From Desulfobulbus oligotrophicus (lineage in GTDB: Bacteria; Desulfobacterota; Desulfobulbia; Desulfobulbales; Desulfobulbaceae), in assembly GCF_016446285.1 (NCBI RefSeq), contig NZ_CP054140.1:2275501-2339500 (forward strand): a DNA stretch of 64,000 nucleotides, in the 5' to 3' direction. Both the position numbers and the translations under genes were made by a program. This document shows positions 7,908-17,823 of this stretch, one piece after another. Below the pieces are notes generated by a model that saw only the letters and a program-made list of their open reading frames with translations, was not told the origin of the DNA and did no database searches. Positions within the stretch are counted from its first letter, which is position 1. Each line of letters starts with the position of its first letter.

Positions 7908-9233
7908 TTATGGCCTGATTATTTCACAATCACATTCAGCATCTTTAATGTTGAGAAGGAGAAACTTGGCATCAAAACCGTTTTTTATCAGCTCTTCATA
8001 GGCCATGTCAGCCCTGGCACCGGTGGAGCAGTGAACATAAATCTTTTTATCTTTTGGCAGTTCATTGAGACGGTTGGGAATCTCATCCAAAGGAATATTG
8101 ATAGTATTTTTGAAAATACCTAATTCCGCCACCTCCTCTTTGGTGCGAGCATCCACAATGATGGCATTTTTGTCTTCACCTGAGGCTACCTTGCGGAAAT
8201 CCGCTACCGATACCTCTCCCTTACCTAATATTCGTACCCATTTGATTTCAGTGTTATAAATAGGGCCTTTTTCGGTTTTACCTTTGGCCTTTACCCAGCC
8301 TTCATACCCACCATCAACCAGGGAGACAAAGTTAAAGCCTTCTTCTCGAACATCGGCGAGTGCATCCATGATCACATCTTCATCGCCGTACAGGACAATG
8401 GGGGCATTGCGGGGAACATCATCGAGTTTGTCTTCCAGCATATGATAGGGAACACTGTAGGCACCCATGATTCGCCCGGCAATAGCGTTGGCAGTTGAAC
8501 GGGTGTCAATAAGAACAACGTTACCGTTTACAATAAAGTCTGTTGTTGAATAGGTGGGCAGGTTAGCCTTGGCCCACTCGGGTTCTCCGTCCAGATAAAC
8601 ACGAACATCATTGTATCCTAATTTTTTCGCCAGACCGGCGGAAGCGGTAGACATACCTCATGTGGGCCCTCCACAATAAAAAACAAGGGGTATGTCTCTG
8701 TTTTCAGGAAGAACACCAGCCTGTTTTTCTTCTAAAAGCGGAACAGGAATGGAGTGTGCTCCAGGTAAGTGGGACTGACCGTAGCGAGCAGTCGGGCGTG
8801 AATCAACGAGAAAGAGCGGACTTTGAGTGGTAATTAATTTTTCCAGTTCAGGTGTTTTGATCTCAGTCGTCCCGGCAGGGAGTTTGGCAAGTTTTAATTG
8901 GACGTCTGTAGCAAAGGCGTCATTGCCACGCATCTCATAAGCTATGCTCACAGCTTTACCCTTGGCTACCTGACTAAGACCGGTGGTGGTGGTGTCGAAC
9001 TTGACCATCATCACCTTGGCTTGCTCACCTTTGCCGATCGCAATGGAAATGCTCTGGGCTCGTTCTGAAAAACCAGTGACTTCACCTTCGTATATGAGGG
9101 GTTCTTGTTTTTGTACAGTCTCTGTTGCGGCTAGAGATTGTGTTTTCTCCACTGTTTTCGTTCCCGCACATCCACCGGCAAGCAAGGCCAGCATGAGGCA
9201 AACGGGAATCAGTCGTAACGGCTTCATTTTCAC
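7908..9233 (-). CDS. Triple-rhodanese lipoprotein, predicted selenoprotein (in-frame TGA)
   Basis: Two open frames (9233-8658 and 8654-7908) are in the same phase and are separated only by TGA at 8660-8658. Read through, they give a 441-residue protein with U192. GTG 9233 has AGGAGG 7 bases upstream. Residues 1-22 form a lipoprotein signal (LLAGGC, C22), so the location is periplasmic or membrane-anchored. After a beta-rich segment (about 45-115) come rhodanese 1 (about 125-215; VDSRPTARYGQSHLPGAHSIP, then C187-G-G-P-T-U192-G-M-S-T), a cysteine-less rhodanese 2 (about 230-315) and rhodanese 3 with active C402 (VHCSTGARA). It ends with a CxC. Rhodanese homology continues smoothly across the TGA, which argues against two genes. 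It likely handles sulfane sulfur or sulfur redox. A simple nonsense mutation is the alternative. Confidence 0.8.
8628..8657 (-). promoter_or_regulatory. Candidate bacterial SECIS element downstream of the TGA
   Basis: In the mRNA, 17 bases after the UGA, CGCC-GGUCU-GGCG (plus coordinates 8640-8628) forms a 4-bp GC stem with a 5-base GGUCU loop. The E. coli fdhF SECIS has the same GGUCU apical loop, three bases nearer to its UGA. SelB recognises such loops. Nearer the UGA, GGUA-UGUC-UACC can form another small stem. The function is inferred from this resemblance. Confidence 0.6.
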
Positions 9234-11593
<2,360 letters not shown>

Positions 11594-11726
11594 AGTTCAG
11601 ATACAGTTTAAGATAATCGATAAGCAGATCCGTCAGAGGGGGCACCTGACTGTTTTTCCGTCATGATGCCCTGCTGTTTTTCATTTCCCAAGGTGCATTA
11701 AGCCGTTCAGGTGAGGAGTTTCCCTC

Positions 11727-11978
11727 TTATTCAGAGGCAACAGTTTTCATCCAACCGAATATCTCTTCCACCTGTTTGCGTTCCTTCCGGCTCACAGCAT
11801 AGCCTGCATGACGGGTGGTCCGACCATTGATGGCGAACCCTCTGGGTTTTTGCGCCACCTGCGAAGTGACGGTCAGGCTGCGCAGGTCATCGACGAACTC
11901 CAATTTTGGATTGCGGTTGTCACCAGGAGAGACCGGAGACTCATCATTCTTGGGCGAAAGCTCTTCAGCGATGCCCAC
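11727..11978 (-). pseudogene. Transposase remnant, IS5/IS4-type DDE family, C-terminal part
   Basis: The minus-strand frame encodes DLRSLTVTSQVAQKPRG followed by INGRTTRHAGYAVSRKERK and QVEEIFGWMKTV. This matches the closing part of IS5-group DDE transposases, in which GRTTRHxGYAVSQ is followed by an EExFGWxKTVG box. The upstream residues (SPVSPGDNRNPKLEF) look like a more N-terminal part joined after an internal deletion. It is only about 84 codons and stops right after the FGW box. No terminal inverted repeats or target duplication were recognised. It is not functional. Confidence 0.7.
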
Positions 11979-12246
11979 GTAAAAGGTTGCTCCGTTTGAA
12001 ATCGGTTGAGCGCATACAGTCGGAGTGTACGGTCCAGTTTTACTTATTGAATAAAAGGTGATTTTATACTGTTCGTGTATACCATTTAGCCTTGAGAGTT
12101 ATGTTGTCGTTATGTTATTCAGTATAGATCGCTAATTTTCAGTAACCCTTATTGTGATGTATAAAGTGTGACATATAAAACCTTGGTAATGTTCAATATT
12201 ATTTAAGTCCAGAAAAGGTGGTATGTAAAATATCACGGAGGCGTTT

Positions 12247-13026
12247 ATGACTTATTCTGAAATGCAAAAACTTCTCATGGAAGAACTTCGGCTCTATCAT
12301 TATCCTATTGCTGTGAAGTTTTTTTATGACCCTGAAAAAGTAGCACTTTTTAAAGAAAAGGCGGACGAATACCATTTGCCTCTTAAGGCGATGACATTTT
12401 GCCAGTGGGAACTCGCGGCACGAATGAAGGGCCAGGTTGTGTATAGCGAAGTGGATGGCCTGGGGTGCGGAAACGCTAAATACTGTTTTGGTTGGAAAGA
12501 GTTGGATGAAGGGGAAATAAAAGGACATGCAAAATATGTGAAAGATTTGGAACAGGCGGAACGTTTTGTGTTGTCCAAGTCGCGGTTGCCACCCGGATTA
12601 CTCGGCATTGCTGTTGCTCCCCTGACCAAGGCAGATATTTTTGAAGGGCCGGATACAGTTCACTTCTATTGTGACAATATGCAAGCCTACCACTTGGCTG
12701 TTGATTATATGGCAGCAACAGACACACATCCGCTACAAACAAACATCACCATGAATTCTTCCGCATGTGGTGGTAATGTCTGGAGTTTTGTGAACCAGAA
12801 GTTCAATATGCTGCCCGCATGTTCTGGCAGCTATAATGCCGGGAAGACAGAGCGTGGTGAAATAAATGTTATCATTCCAGGCAGTCAGATTGAGGCTGTT
12901 GTGAACAGGCTGAAAGAACGGATCGATACTCTTGGAAGCAGTGCGATCACTCGCCCCGGGGATGGATTTCCAGGGGCTGATATCTGTAAAAACTGTCCGC
13001 TAATTGTGTTCAAAAAAACAAAATGA
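12247..13026 (+). CDS. DUF169 family protein
   Basis: This is a 259-residue cytoplasmic protein of the DUF169 family, common in methanogens and sulfate reducers and without an assigned function. It shows the typical opening (ELRLYHYPIAVKFFYD), conserved cysteines (FCQWELAARMKG, GLGCGNAKYCFG, SSACGG, and C-terminal DICKNCPLIVFKK), and the GLLGIAVAPL segment. The clustered cysteines hint at metal or cofactor binding. ATG 12247 is preceded by CACGGAGGCGTTT, a good ribosome site. The gene is intact although it sits among remnants of a transposase and broken genes. It appears to be transcribed alone. Confidence 0.85.
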   Translation: MTYSEMQKLLMEELRLYHYPIAVKFFYDPEKVALFKEKADEYHLPLKAMTFCQWELAARMKGQVVYSEVDGLGCGNAKYCFGWKELDEGEIKGHAKYVKDLEQAERFVLSKSRLPPGLLGIAVAPLTKADIFEGPDTVHFYCDNMQAYHLAVDYMAATDTHPLQTNITMNSSACGGNVWSFVNQKFNMLPACSGSYNAGKTERGEINVIIPGSQIEAVVNRLKERIDTLGSSAITRPGDGFPGADICKNCPLIVFKKTK

Positions 13027-13050
13027 TGCGTCATGGCGCTGTGTAGTTTA

Positions 13051-13251
13051 TCATTGACATACGCCTGACAAATCGGCAACCTGCACTTTTATACGATCTT
13101 CTTGGCCATCTCCGTTTATGGGGATGGTCTTGTTTTTTCCCACCAGCACTTCCTGTAACGCACCATGGAGAAGTTGATCACCGTAGACATCCGTTTTAAA
13201 TGGGTTGTACATCTTCAGCTCTGTTGTTCTGATCATTAACGATTTGCTCAT
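13051..13251 (-). CDS. Small hypothetical protein (possibly a gene fragment)
   Basis: This is a 66-residue frame from ATG 13251. It starts MSKSLMIRTTELKMYNPF and contains HGALQEVLVGKNK. It has no family I recognise, no signal peptide and no membrane segment. Codon composition looks coding rather than random, and it does not overlap a better gene on the other strand except at its first bases. It may be a real small gene or a piece of a lost one in this debris zone. Confidence 0.3.
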   Translation of the reverse strand: MSKSLMIRTTELKMYNPFKTDVYGDQLLHGALQEVLVGKNKTIPINGDGQEDRIKVQVADLSGVCQ

Positions 13252-13552
13252 ATTCCGAACGTTACAAAACAATATATTGACCCACTTGAAAAACTGTTTG
13301 ATTTTTCAGCGTTTTTTGTAAAGGCCGGCAATATTCTTGGCTTTACGATAATGCGTAGTGGTGACAAACTGATACTTGGCACCGGTTTTTATTGTCAAAC
13401 CGAAGCAGTCTGGAGTCGCTTGGCTCAGAACAGAAAAAAACCATGAAAACGCTGTTAAATCTCATTTCAAGTCAAGCCTCAATGATGATGCAGAAGTCTT
13501 CAAAATTCTGAAAGATATGGACTTTTCTCCTGACAGGAAGAGCAATGACTAA
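13240..13552 (+). pseudogene. Frameshifted remnant of an unrecognised gene
   Basis: Frame 1 encodes QYIDPLEKLFDFSAFFVKAG and ends SRLAQNRKKP before a TGA. From the seven-A run just before it, the next frame continues sensibly with HENAVKSHFKSSLNDD and ends KDMDFSPDRKSND. A one-base change at the A run would join them into one reading frame of about 100 codons. There is no start codon, and a stop lies just upstream of 13240. The product is unknown. A 32-codon frame (ATG 13545) overlaps its end and continues in phase after a TAA to 13704. Confidence 0.45.
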
Positions 13553-13682
13553 AAATTTTGATGTTATTCAGCAGGCCACGCAGTGGCATCGCAGAATCCA
13601 GGAGAGACAGGAATTCGGCGATCAGGTGCAGGATGACTTTTAAGGAGTAGCCGGCAGACCTGAAGAAGAGGGTTTTCCCGGT

Positions 13683-13936
13683 AACTCGGTTCGCATTGTG
13701 GATGAGTTGTAAGACAGGAAAAAGTACTGGTGGAGAGGTTGTTGAAAACGATCTTCATTATAGTTGGATCTTCCCACCATTACCAAAAATCCATGAAGTC
13801 TCCCCGGCCGTTGGCTACTGCTGCGGCTGAACCAGCCTATAAAGAGAGGCTTGCCATTCGCCCCAAGCCAGACGATCTGCAGGCATACATGCAATCATTG
13901 ATGTTTGATCCGGTATATCAAGAATCTATTGAATAG
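13683..13936 (+). pseudogene. Decayed copy of the malic enzyme C-terminal end
   Basis: Bases about 13733-13936 align almost base for base with 11393-11593, the end of the malic enzyme gene, including the stop and the following GAGTTCA. Encoded pieces are GEVVENDLHYSWIFPPLPK, IHEVSP and PDDLQAYMQSLMFDPVYQ. One inserted base near 13813 shifts the frame (GTTGGCTACTG against GTTGCCACTG), and upstream similarity (SVRIVDEL) breaks at a stop. It is a broken partial duplication or the relic of a second malic enzyme gene. Confidence 0.75.
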
Positions 13937-14118
13937 AGTTCAACAAAAAAATAAAAGCCGCAAGCTGACAGATCGCACACCTTAAACAGCCTGTTGTTGT
14001 AAGGCAGATGTAATTTTACAAGTATGAAATTAAACACATTGTTCGTTATGTCTGTGCGACAGATCCTGGCAAACGGCTTATGAGCTCTGGTAAAAGAGAG
14101 CTCACTCCAGCTTTGCTT
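13937..14118. other. Intergenic, hairpin before the PepSY-like gene end
   Basis: No gene was seen. TGAGCTCT (14081-14088) and AGAGCTCA (14097-14104) form a perfect 8-bp stem 15 bases beyond the stop of the minus-strand PepSY-like gene. There is no T run, so it is at best a weak terminator. Confidence 0.35.
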
Positions 14119-14577
14119 TTAACGCCACAGATTACCGGTTATCGGATCTACTGCAAGTTTGATTTTTTGTCTGTGCTTGCGCAGTTTGACTTCCCACACT
14201 CCGTTGTCAAACTCTACTTCTGTGATAGTTCCCAACCCCTGTGCTTCCACTGAGCGAACGATAGCAGAAAGAGGAATGGACCCCTGCGGCGGTATCTCAT
14301 CAGAACGGGTCCATTTTCGGCGCACCTCGTCAGCACTGTACGGTGAGAGATAGAGTTTTTGACAGTCTCTTCTGCCGCACACCTTTACTTCCCACATCCG
14401 GTCATCAAATTCAGCTTCAGTAATAGTTCCCTGTTGTCGTGCTTCCACGGACTGCAGGATGGAGGAAAGCGGCCGGCTGTCTGGTGGCGGAATATCATCG
14501 GCATGAACAGTAGGTATCAGCGGGAACAGGGCAGAGAGAAACAGTGTTAAAATACCGACGGCTGTTTGTTTACGCAT
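14119..14577 (-). CDS. Secreted tandem PepSY-like domain protein
   Basis: The start is set at 14577, where GGAGGAGCTC immediately precedes the ATG; an ATG at 14622 would add 15 residues ahead of the signal. The protein is 152 residues with a Sec signal peptide (MRKQTAVGILTLFLSALFPL, cleaved near VHA-DD). Two repeats of about 60 residues follow. Each begins PLSxIxxSVEAxxxGTITE and continues EFDxxxWEVKxxxxxxxxKL, the pattern of PepSY-like periplasmic domains. The first repeat has a CGRRDC pair and the second ends ITGNLWR. Such proteins are thought to bind or inhibit envelope proteases, but the function here is unknown. Confidence 0.75.
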   Translation of the reverse strand: MRKQTAVGILTLFLSALFPLIPTVHADDIPPPDSRPLSSILQSVEARQQGTITEAEFDDRMWEVKVCGRRDCQKLYLSPYSADEVRRKWTRSDEIPPQGSIPLSAIVRSVEAQGLGTITEVEFDNGVWEVKLRKHRQKIKLAVDPITGNLWR

Positions 14578-14851
14578 GAGCTCCTCCAGTCTGAGGTGAG
14601 GGTATGCTCCTGTGTTTAGCAAAGATGTGTGTAAAAAGCCATCTCTGCAAGAATATGACAGGTACAGGAAGTCGAGAAACAGGGTAGAACAGACATTGCC
14701 TGTTCATTAGAGATGCCTAAAGAGAGAAACGATCCGTCTGCCCTGCCAAAGGGGCAGGCAGTACACCGCAGGTAACAGCCACAGTAAGGCGCGGCTGGAT
14801 TGTAGACAGATGGAAGACTTACCCGTAATCTTACCTGTGTAGAGCACAGGG

Positions 14852-15691
14852 TTAGAGATCACCTGCTGGTTGCTCTTCATTTGGGCAGTCATTCGGCGGA
14901 TGTTCAAGGAGCAGTTTGGCAAGTTTTTCAACCTTTGGCAGGTTGTCCATTATGGTTTCATAGGCATCCAGTGCTCCCGGTGAGAGAGGACCACGTTTTG
15001 CACGTGGATGAACACACCGATTTCTGATCTCTCTGATGTTTTTGATGACATCTTCTGTGTATTCCGGATTAAACGCACCTGCATGTCTGGCTACACGTTC
15101 ATCAAAAGGGCTCGGATGCTGCTGGAGTGATTGTTGTTTGTCAAAAAAATATTCAATAACTTTATAAAACTGTTCGTACTGTAAAAAAAGATTGTCAGTT
15201 TTTTTAGCTGCTGCATAGTAGTTTACAGCCACAGGGTTGGCAAAATACTCCTTGATCTTCTCCGACTCTATCGATCCGCCAACACTCCATTCGGTTACCA
15301 CAGATGAACTCCTCATTGGCGGATATCTGGCGAGTATCTCTTCTTCCTCAGGTGTTTCAGGAAACACTTCTGGATATTCAAGATCAATCTTATTGTGATC
15401 AAAAACTTCAATCGATGTCTGTATAAAAATAACACTGGCCAGGTAAACCGTCAGTTCATGGGTGATAAACTCAAGTTTCCTGGAGCTGCTCTTGTCTACC
15501 AGATCTTTCAAATAGGGGGCAACCGCCTCCATCTCAAGGTTAGAAATTTTAAGAAGTATACGTTGCAAGTAGCCTGTATTTTGATCGTTATACAGTTTTA
15601 TGTCTATGTTGGGAGTAAGGGAGATCGTTTGTTTTTCCGGCAGTTTAATCTCTAGTTTTTCGTTAATGGGAATGGTGTACACTGCGCGCAT
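14852..15691 (-). CDS. Hypothetical protein with an Apea-like HEPN motif
   Basis: This is a 279-residue soluble protein. The C-terminal half has helices around LQYEQFYKVIEYFF (170-183) and the motif R223-N-R-C-V-H228 inside REIRNRCVHPR, which fits the HEPN consensus R-x4-6-H. In this superfamily the R and H form an RNase active site, as in toxins and defence proteins. The N-terminal half (1-130) is unassigned. No nucleotidyltransferase (MNT) antitoxin or other defence gene adjoins it, so it stands alone between a PepSY-like gene and a GntR regulator. The nuclease assignment is inference from a short motif. Confidence 0.6.
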   Translation of the reverse strand: MRAVYTIPINEKLEIKLPEKQTISLTPNIDIKLYNDQNTGYLQRILLKISNLEMEAVAPYLKDLVDKSSSRKLEFITHELTVYLASVIFIQTSIEVFDHNKIDLEYPEVFPETPEEEEILARYPPMRSSSVVTEWSVGGSIESEKIKEYFANPVAVNYYAAAKKTDNLFLQYEQFYKVIEYFFDKQQSLQQHPSPFDERVARHAGAFNPEYTEDVIKNIREIRNRCVHPRAKRGPLSPGALDAYETIMDNLPKVEKLAKLLLEHPPNDCPNEEQPAGDL

Positions 15692-16036
15692 AAGCTTTCT
15701 TTCAACCAGTTCAGGTGCTTGAGAGGATAGGTCGGCAATATAACCGACATCCTCGGGGGAAAAGCACTCTGGATAACGTGCTTAAAAAGGCAACTGCTGG
15801 TGCAGGATGAACATATAACTGCCCACTATAGAGGATTTCCCGGTATATGGCAATTATGTGCAGATCTGTGTCCTGTGTCTCATATACATACTTCACAGCG
15901 TTTTTTCATAAAGCTACAATGAATCTTCTCTTATGGTTAACCATATATATTATCGTTTTTATATCATTTACTTTGACAAATAATCATTTATCAGGTAATG
16001 GTTAACCAATTTTAAATGGTATGGCCCTGTTATGGT
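15692..16036. promoter_or_regulatory. Regulatory region of the gntR-tauE pair with two identical operators
   Basis: The palindrome TGGTTAACCA occurs twice, at 15934-15943 and 15999-16008, centres 65 bp apart. The first extends to ATGGTTAACCAT. TTGACA at 15973-15978 with TAATGG at 15996-16001 (17-bp spacer) is a promoter candidate, and the second palindrome overlaps its -10. TGGT...ACCA arms are typical of FadR-subfamily GntR regulators. Repression by the adjacent GntR protein is therefore likely. The rest of the 345 bases shows no gene. Confidence 0.65.
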
Positions 16037-16726
16037 ATGAGGAAAAGAGCGAAGAAACACAACTATACTGTCATCATTGAACGTATCCGGGAGATGGTTC
16101 GTGAAAATGGTTTGCAGCCGGGTGACCGCTTACCCCCGGAGCGCGTTCTGGCTGCGGCTTTTCATGTATCTCGCGGCAGCCTGCGGCAGGCATTGCAAGC
16201 CCTTGCTGAGCGCCATATTGTAGAAAGTCGGCAGGGACAGGGGACCTATCTGTTGGCAGATTTTGACTCTGTGCTTCCCGGGGACGCTATTTTGGAAAAA
16301 GTGAGTGAACACGACAATGTTCTTCACGATATCTTTGAATTCAGACGTATTATTGAACCTGAAATAGCCGCTCTTGCCGCTCAACGAGCCAATGTTGCGA
16401 CACTGAATCAGCTGAAGGTGCTAGTCTACGATCAACAGCGTGCCTTGTTCAACAATAACGAGGTCGACCAATTTGACACACAATTTCATCAGCTTCTGGT
16501 TGCCATGACCGGTAACAGTGTCATTGCCCAGGTTATGCAGGCCATTCAGGCAATCGTTGATACGAGTCGTGCTCCCTGGTTGCAAAGTCGTAAACGTCGG
16601 CAAATGTCAATCGAAGGCCACTTGCGTATTATTGATGCGTTGGAGAAAAAAGAAAGTGATGGTGCCCGTCGGGCCATGCAACAGCATCTGGCTGCTGTAG
16701 AGCAGTTTATTTTTGATAACCAGTAA
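16037..16726 (+). CDS. GntR-family regulator, FadR/FCD subfamily
   Basis: This is a transcription regulator with an N-terminal winged helix (LQPGDRLPPERVLAAAFHVSRGSLRQALQALAERHIV, in order) and a C-terminal all-helical FCD ligand domain (FEFRRIIEPEIAALAA and QFHQLLVAMTGN). The length of 229 residues is typical of PdhR/LldR/GlcC-type regulators that sense small organic acids. ATG 16037 is preferred over ATG 16016, which would leave almost no leader after the predicted promoter. Two identical palindromes upstream suggest autoregulation. The neighbour tauE is 81 bases downstream and probably the main target. Confidence 0.88.
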   Translation: MRKRAKKHNYTVIIERIREMVRENGLQPGDRLPPERVLAAAFHVSRGSLRQALQALAERHIVESRQGQGTYLLADFDSVLPGDAILEKVSEHDNVLHDIFEFRRIIEPEIAALAAQRANVATLNQLKVLVYDQQRALFNNNEVDQFDTQFHQLLVAMTGNSVIAQVMQAIQAIVDTSRAPWLQSRKRRQMSIEGHLRIIDALEKKESDGARRAMQQHLAAVEQFIFDNQ

Positions 16727-16807
16727 AACAGCAGGGGATACGAGACGGTATCTCTGTATAAGAAGCTGCAACTATAGATCAATAAACGACAAAAAAAGGA
16801 GAGCGGC

Positions 16808-17611
16808 ATGTCGTTGGAACTTATTGTGATGTACATAGTGGTGGGATTGATCGCCGGTGTGCTTGCCGGACTGCTCGGCGTGGGCGGTGGGGTGGTCATT
16901 GTGCCGATGCTGGTGTTTTGTTTTGTTAAACAGGGCATTCAGCCCGATCAGATCATGCACCTGGCTCTCGGTACTTCGTTGGCCTCGATTATTTTTACCT
17001 CCATATCCAGTTTCATGTCCCATCATCGCCGTGGCGCGGTGGAGTGGCGTATTGTAAAACAGATTGTTCCGGGTATTTTGATCGGTACCTTTGCAGGAAC
17101 TTTTATTGCCGCACAGTTGTCCACAAACTTTCTCAAAGCCTTTTTCTGCGTCTTTCTCTATGCAGTTGCCACGCAGATGCTTCTGAACAAAAAACCAACG
17201 TCAACCCGGGAACTCCCCGGATCAACGGGCATGTTTGGTGTGGGATCAACAATCGGTGTGGTTTCTGCACTTGTGGGCATCGGCGGTGGTTCGTTGTCGG
17301 TTCCCTTCATGATCTGGTGCAATGTGCCGGCCCATAGGGCCATTGGGACCTCAGCGGCCATTGGTTTTCCAATAGCCGTTGCCGGCGCAGCGGGGTACAT
17401 CATCAATAACCTGCAGGCAAGTGGCCTTCCTGCATACAGTTTTGGGTATGTTTACCTGCCTGCTCTGGTGGCTATTGTTTGCTTCAGTGTATTGACCGCC
17501 CCTCTGGGAGCCAGGCTCGCCCATGCGCTACCGGTTGATAAGTTGAAAAAGATTTTCGCGATATTCCTCTACGCTGTTGCCACCCGGATGGTCTGGAGTC
17601 TGATAGCCTGA
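16808..17611 (+). CDS. TauE/SafE family anion permease
   Basis: This is an inner-membrane protein of 267 residues with about eight hydrophobic segments in two homologous halves. Each half opens with the glycine signature: AGLLGVGGGVVIVPML near residue 20 and ALVGIGGGSLSVPFM near residue 157. The family exports or imports sulfite, sulfoacetate or other organosulfur and carboxylate anions; the substrate cannot be deduced. A clear AAGGAG ribosome site precedes the ATG. It probably forms an operon with the GntR regulator, which suggests a small acid as inducer. Confidence 0.88.
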   Translation: MSLELIVMYIVVGLIAGVLAGLLGVGGGVVIVPMLVFCFVKQGIQPDQIMHLALGTSLASIIFTSISSFMSHHRRGAVEWRIVKQIVPGILIGTFAGTFIAAQLSTNFLKAFFCVFLYAVATQMLLNKKPTSTRELPGSTGMFGVGSTIGVVSALVGIGGGSLSVPFMIWCNVPAHRAIGTSAAIGFPIAVAGAAGYIINNLQASGLPAYSFGYVYLPALVAIVCFSVLTAPLGARLAHALPVDKLKKIFAIFLYAVATRMVWSLIA

Positions 17612-17823
17612 TGTGTTCGTTGTTGCTGTGCATACTCCTCATTTCCATGTACACAGCCAGAAACACATCGGTTAACATCTGACAGGGAATTTTTGCATCA
17701 ACAGTAAATGTCCAACAGAAAGCATTGATGGCAGATTCCTGTCTTAGAGCTTAAATCTAAGGTAACCCATGCATCTTGCCGGAAACCACAAAAAAGAAAA
17801 CAGACTGGCAATGGCGAAGCACT
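17612..17823. other. Convergent intergenic gap
   Basis: No gene was seen in the 212 bases between tauE and malQ. TTGCC near 17776 and GGCAA near 17809 could pair over a long loop, but there is no convincing terminator. Confidence 0.3.

Noticed and set aside
8654-9233. Two separate rhodanese genes, the second starting at ATG 8654
   Set aside because: The ATG at 8654 lies only two codons after the TGA, has no ribosome site of its own, and would begin inside the active-site loop of a rhodanese domain. One read-through gene is more likely.
13545-13704. Small gene of 32 codons (ATG 13545) in the debris zone
   Set aside because: It overlaps the remnant upstream, continues in phase after a TAA into the malic-enzyme relic, and has no known family. 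It looks like part of broken sequence.
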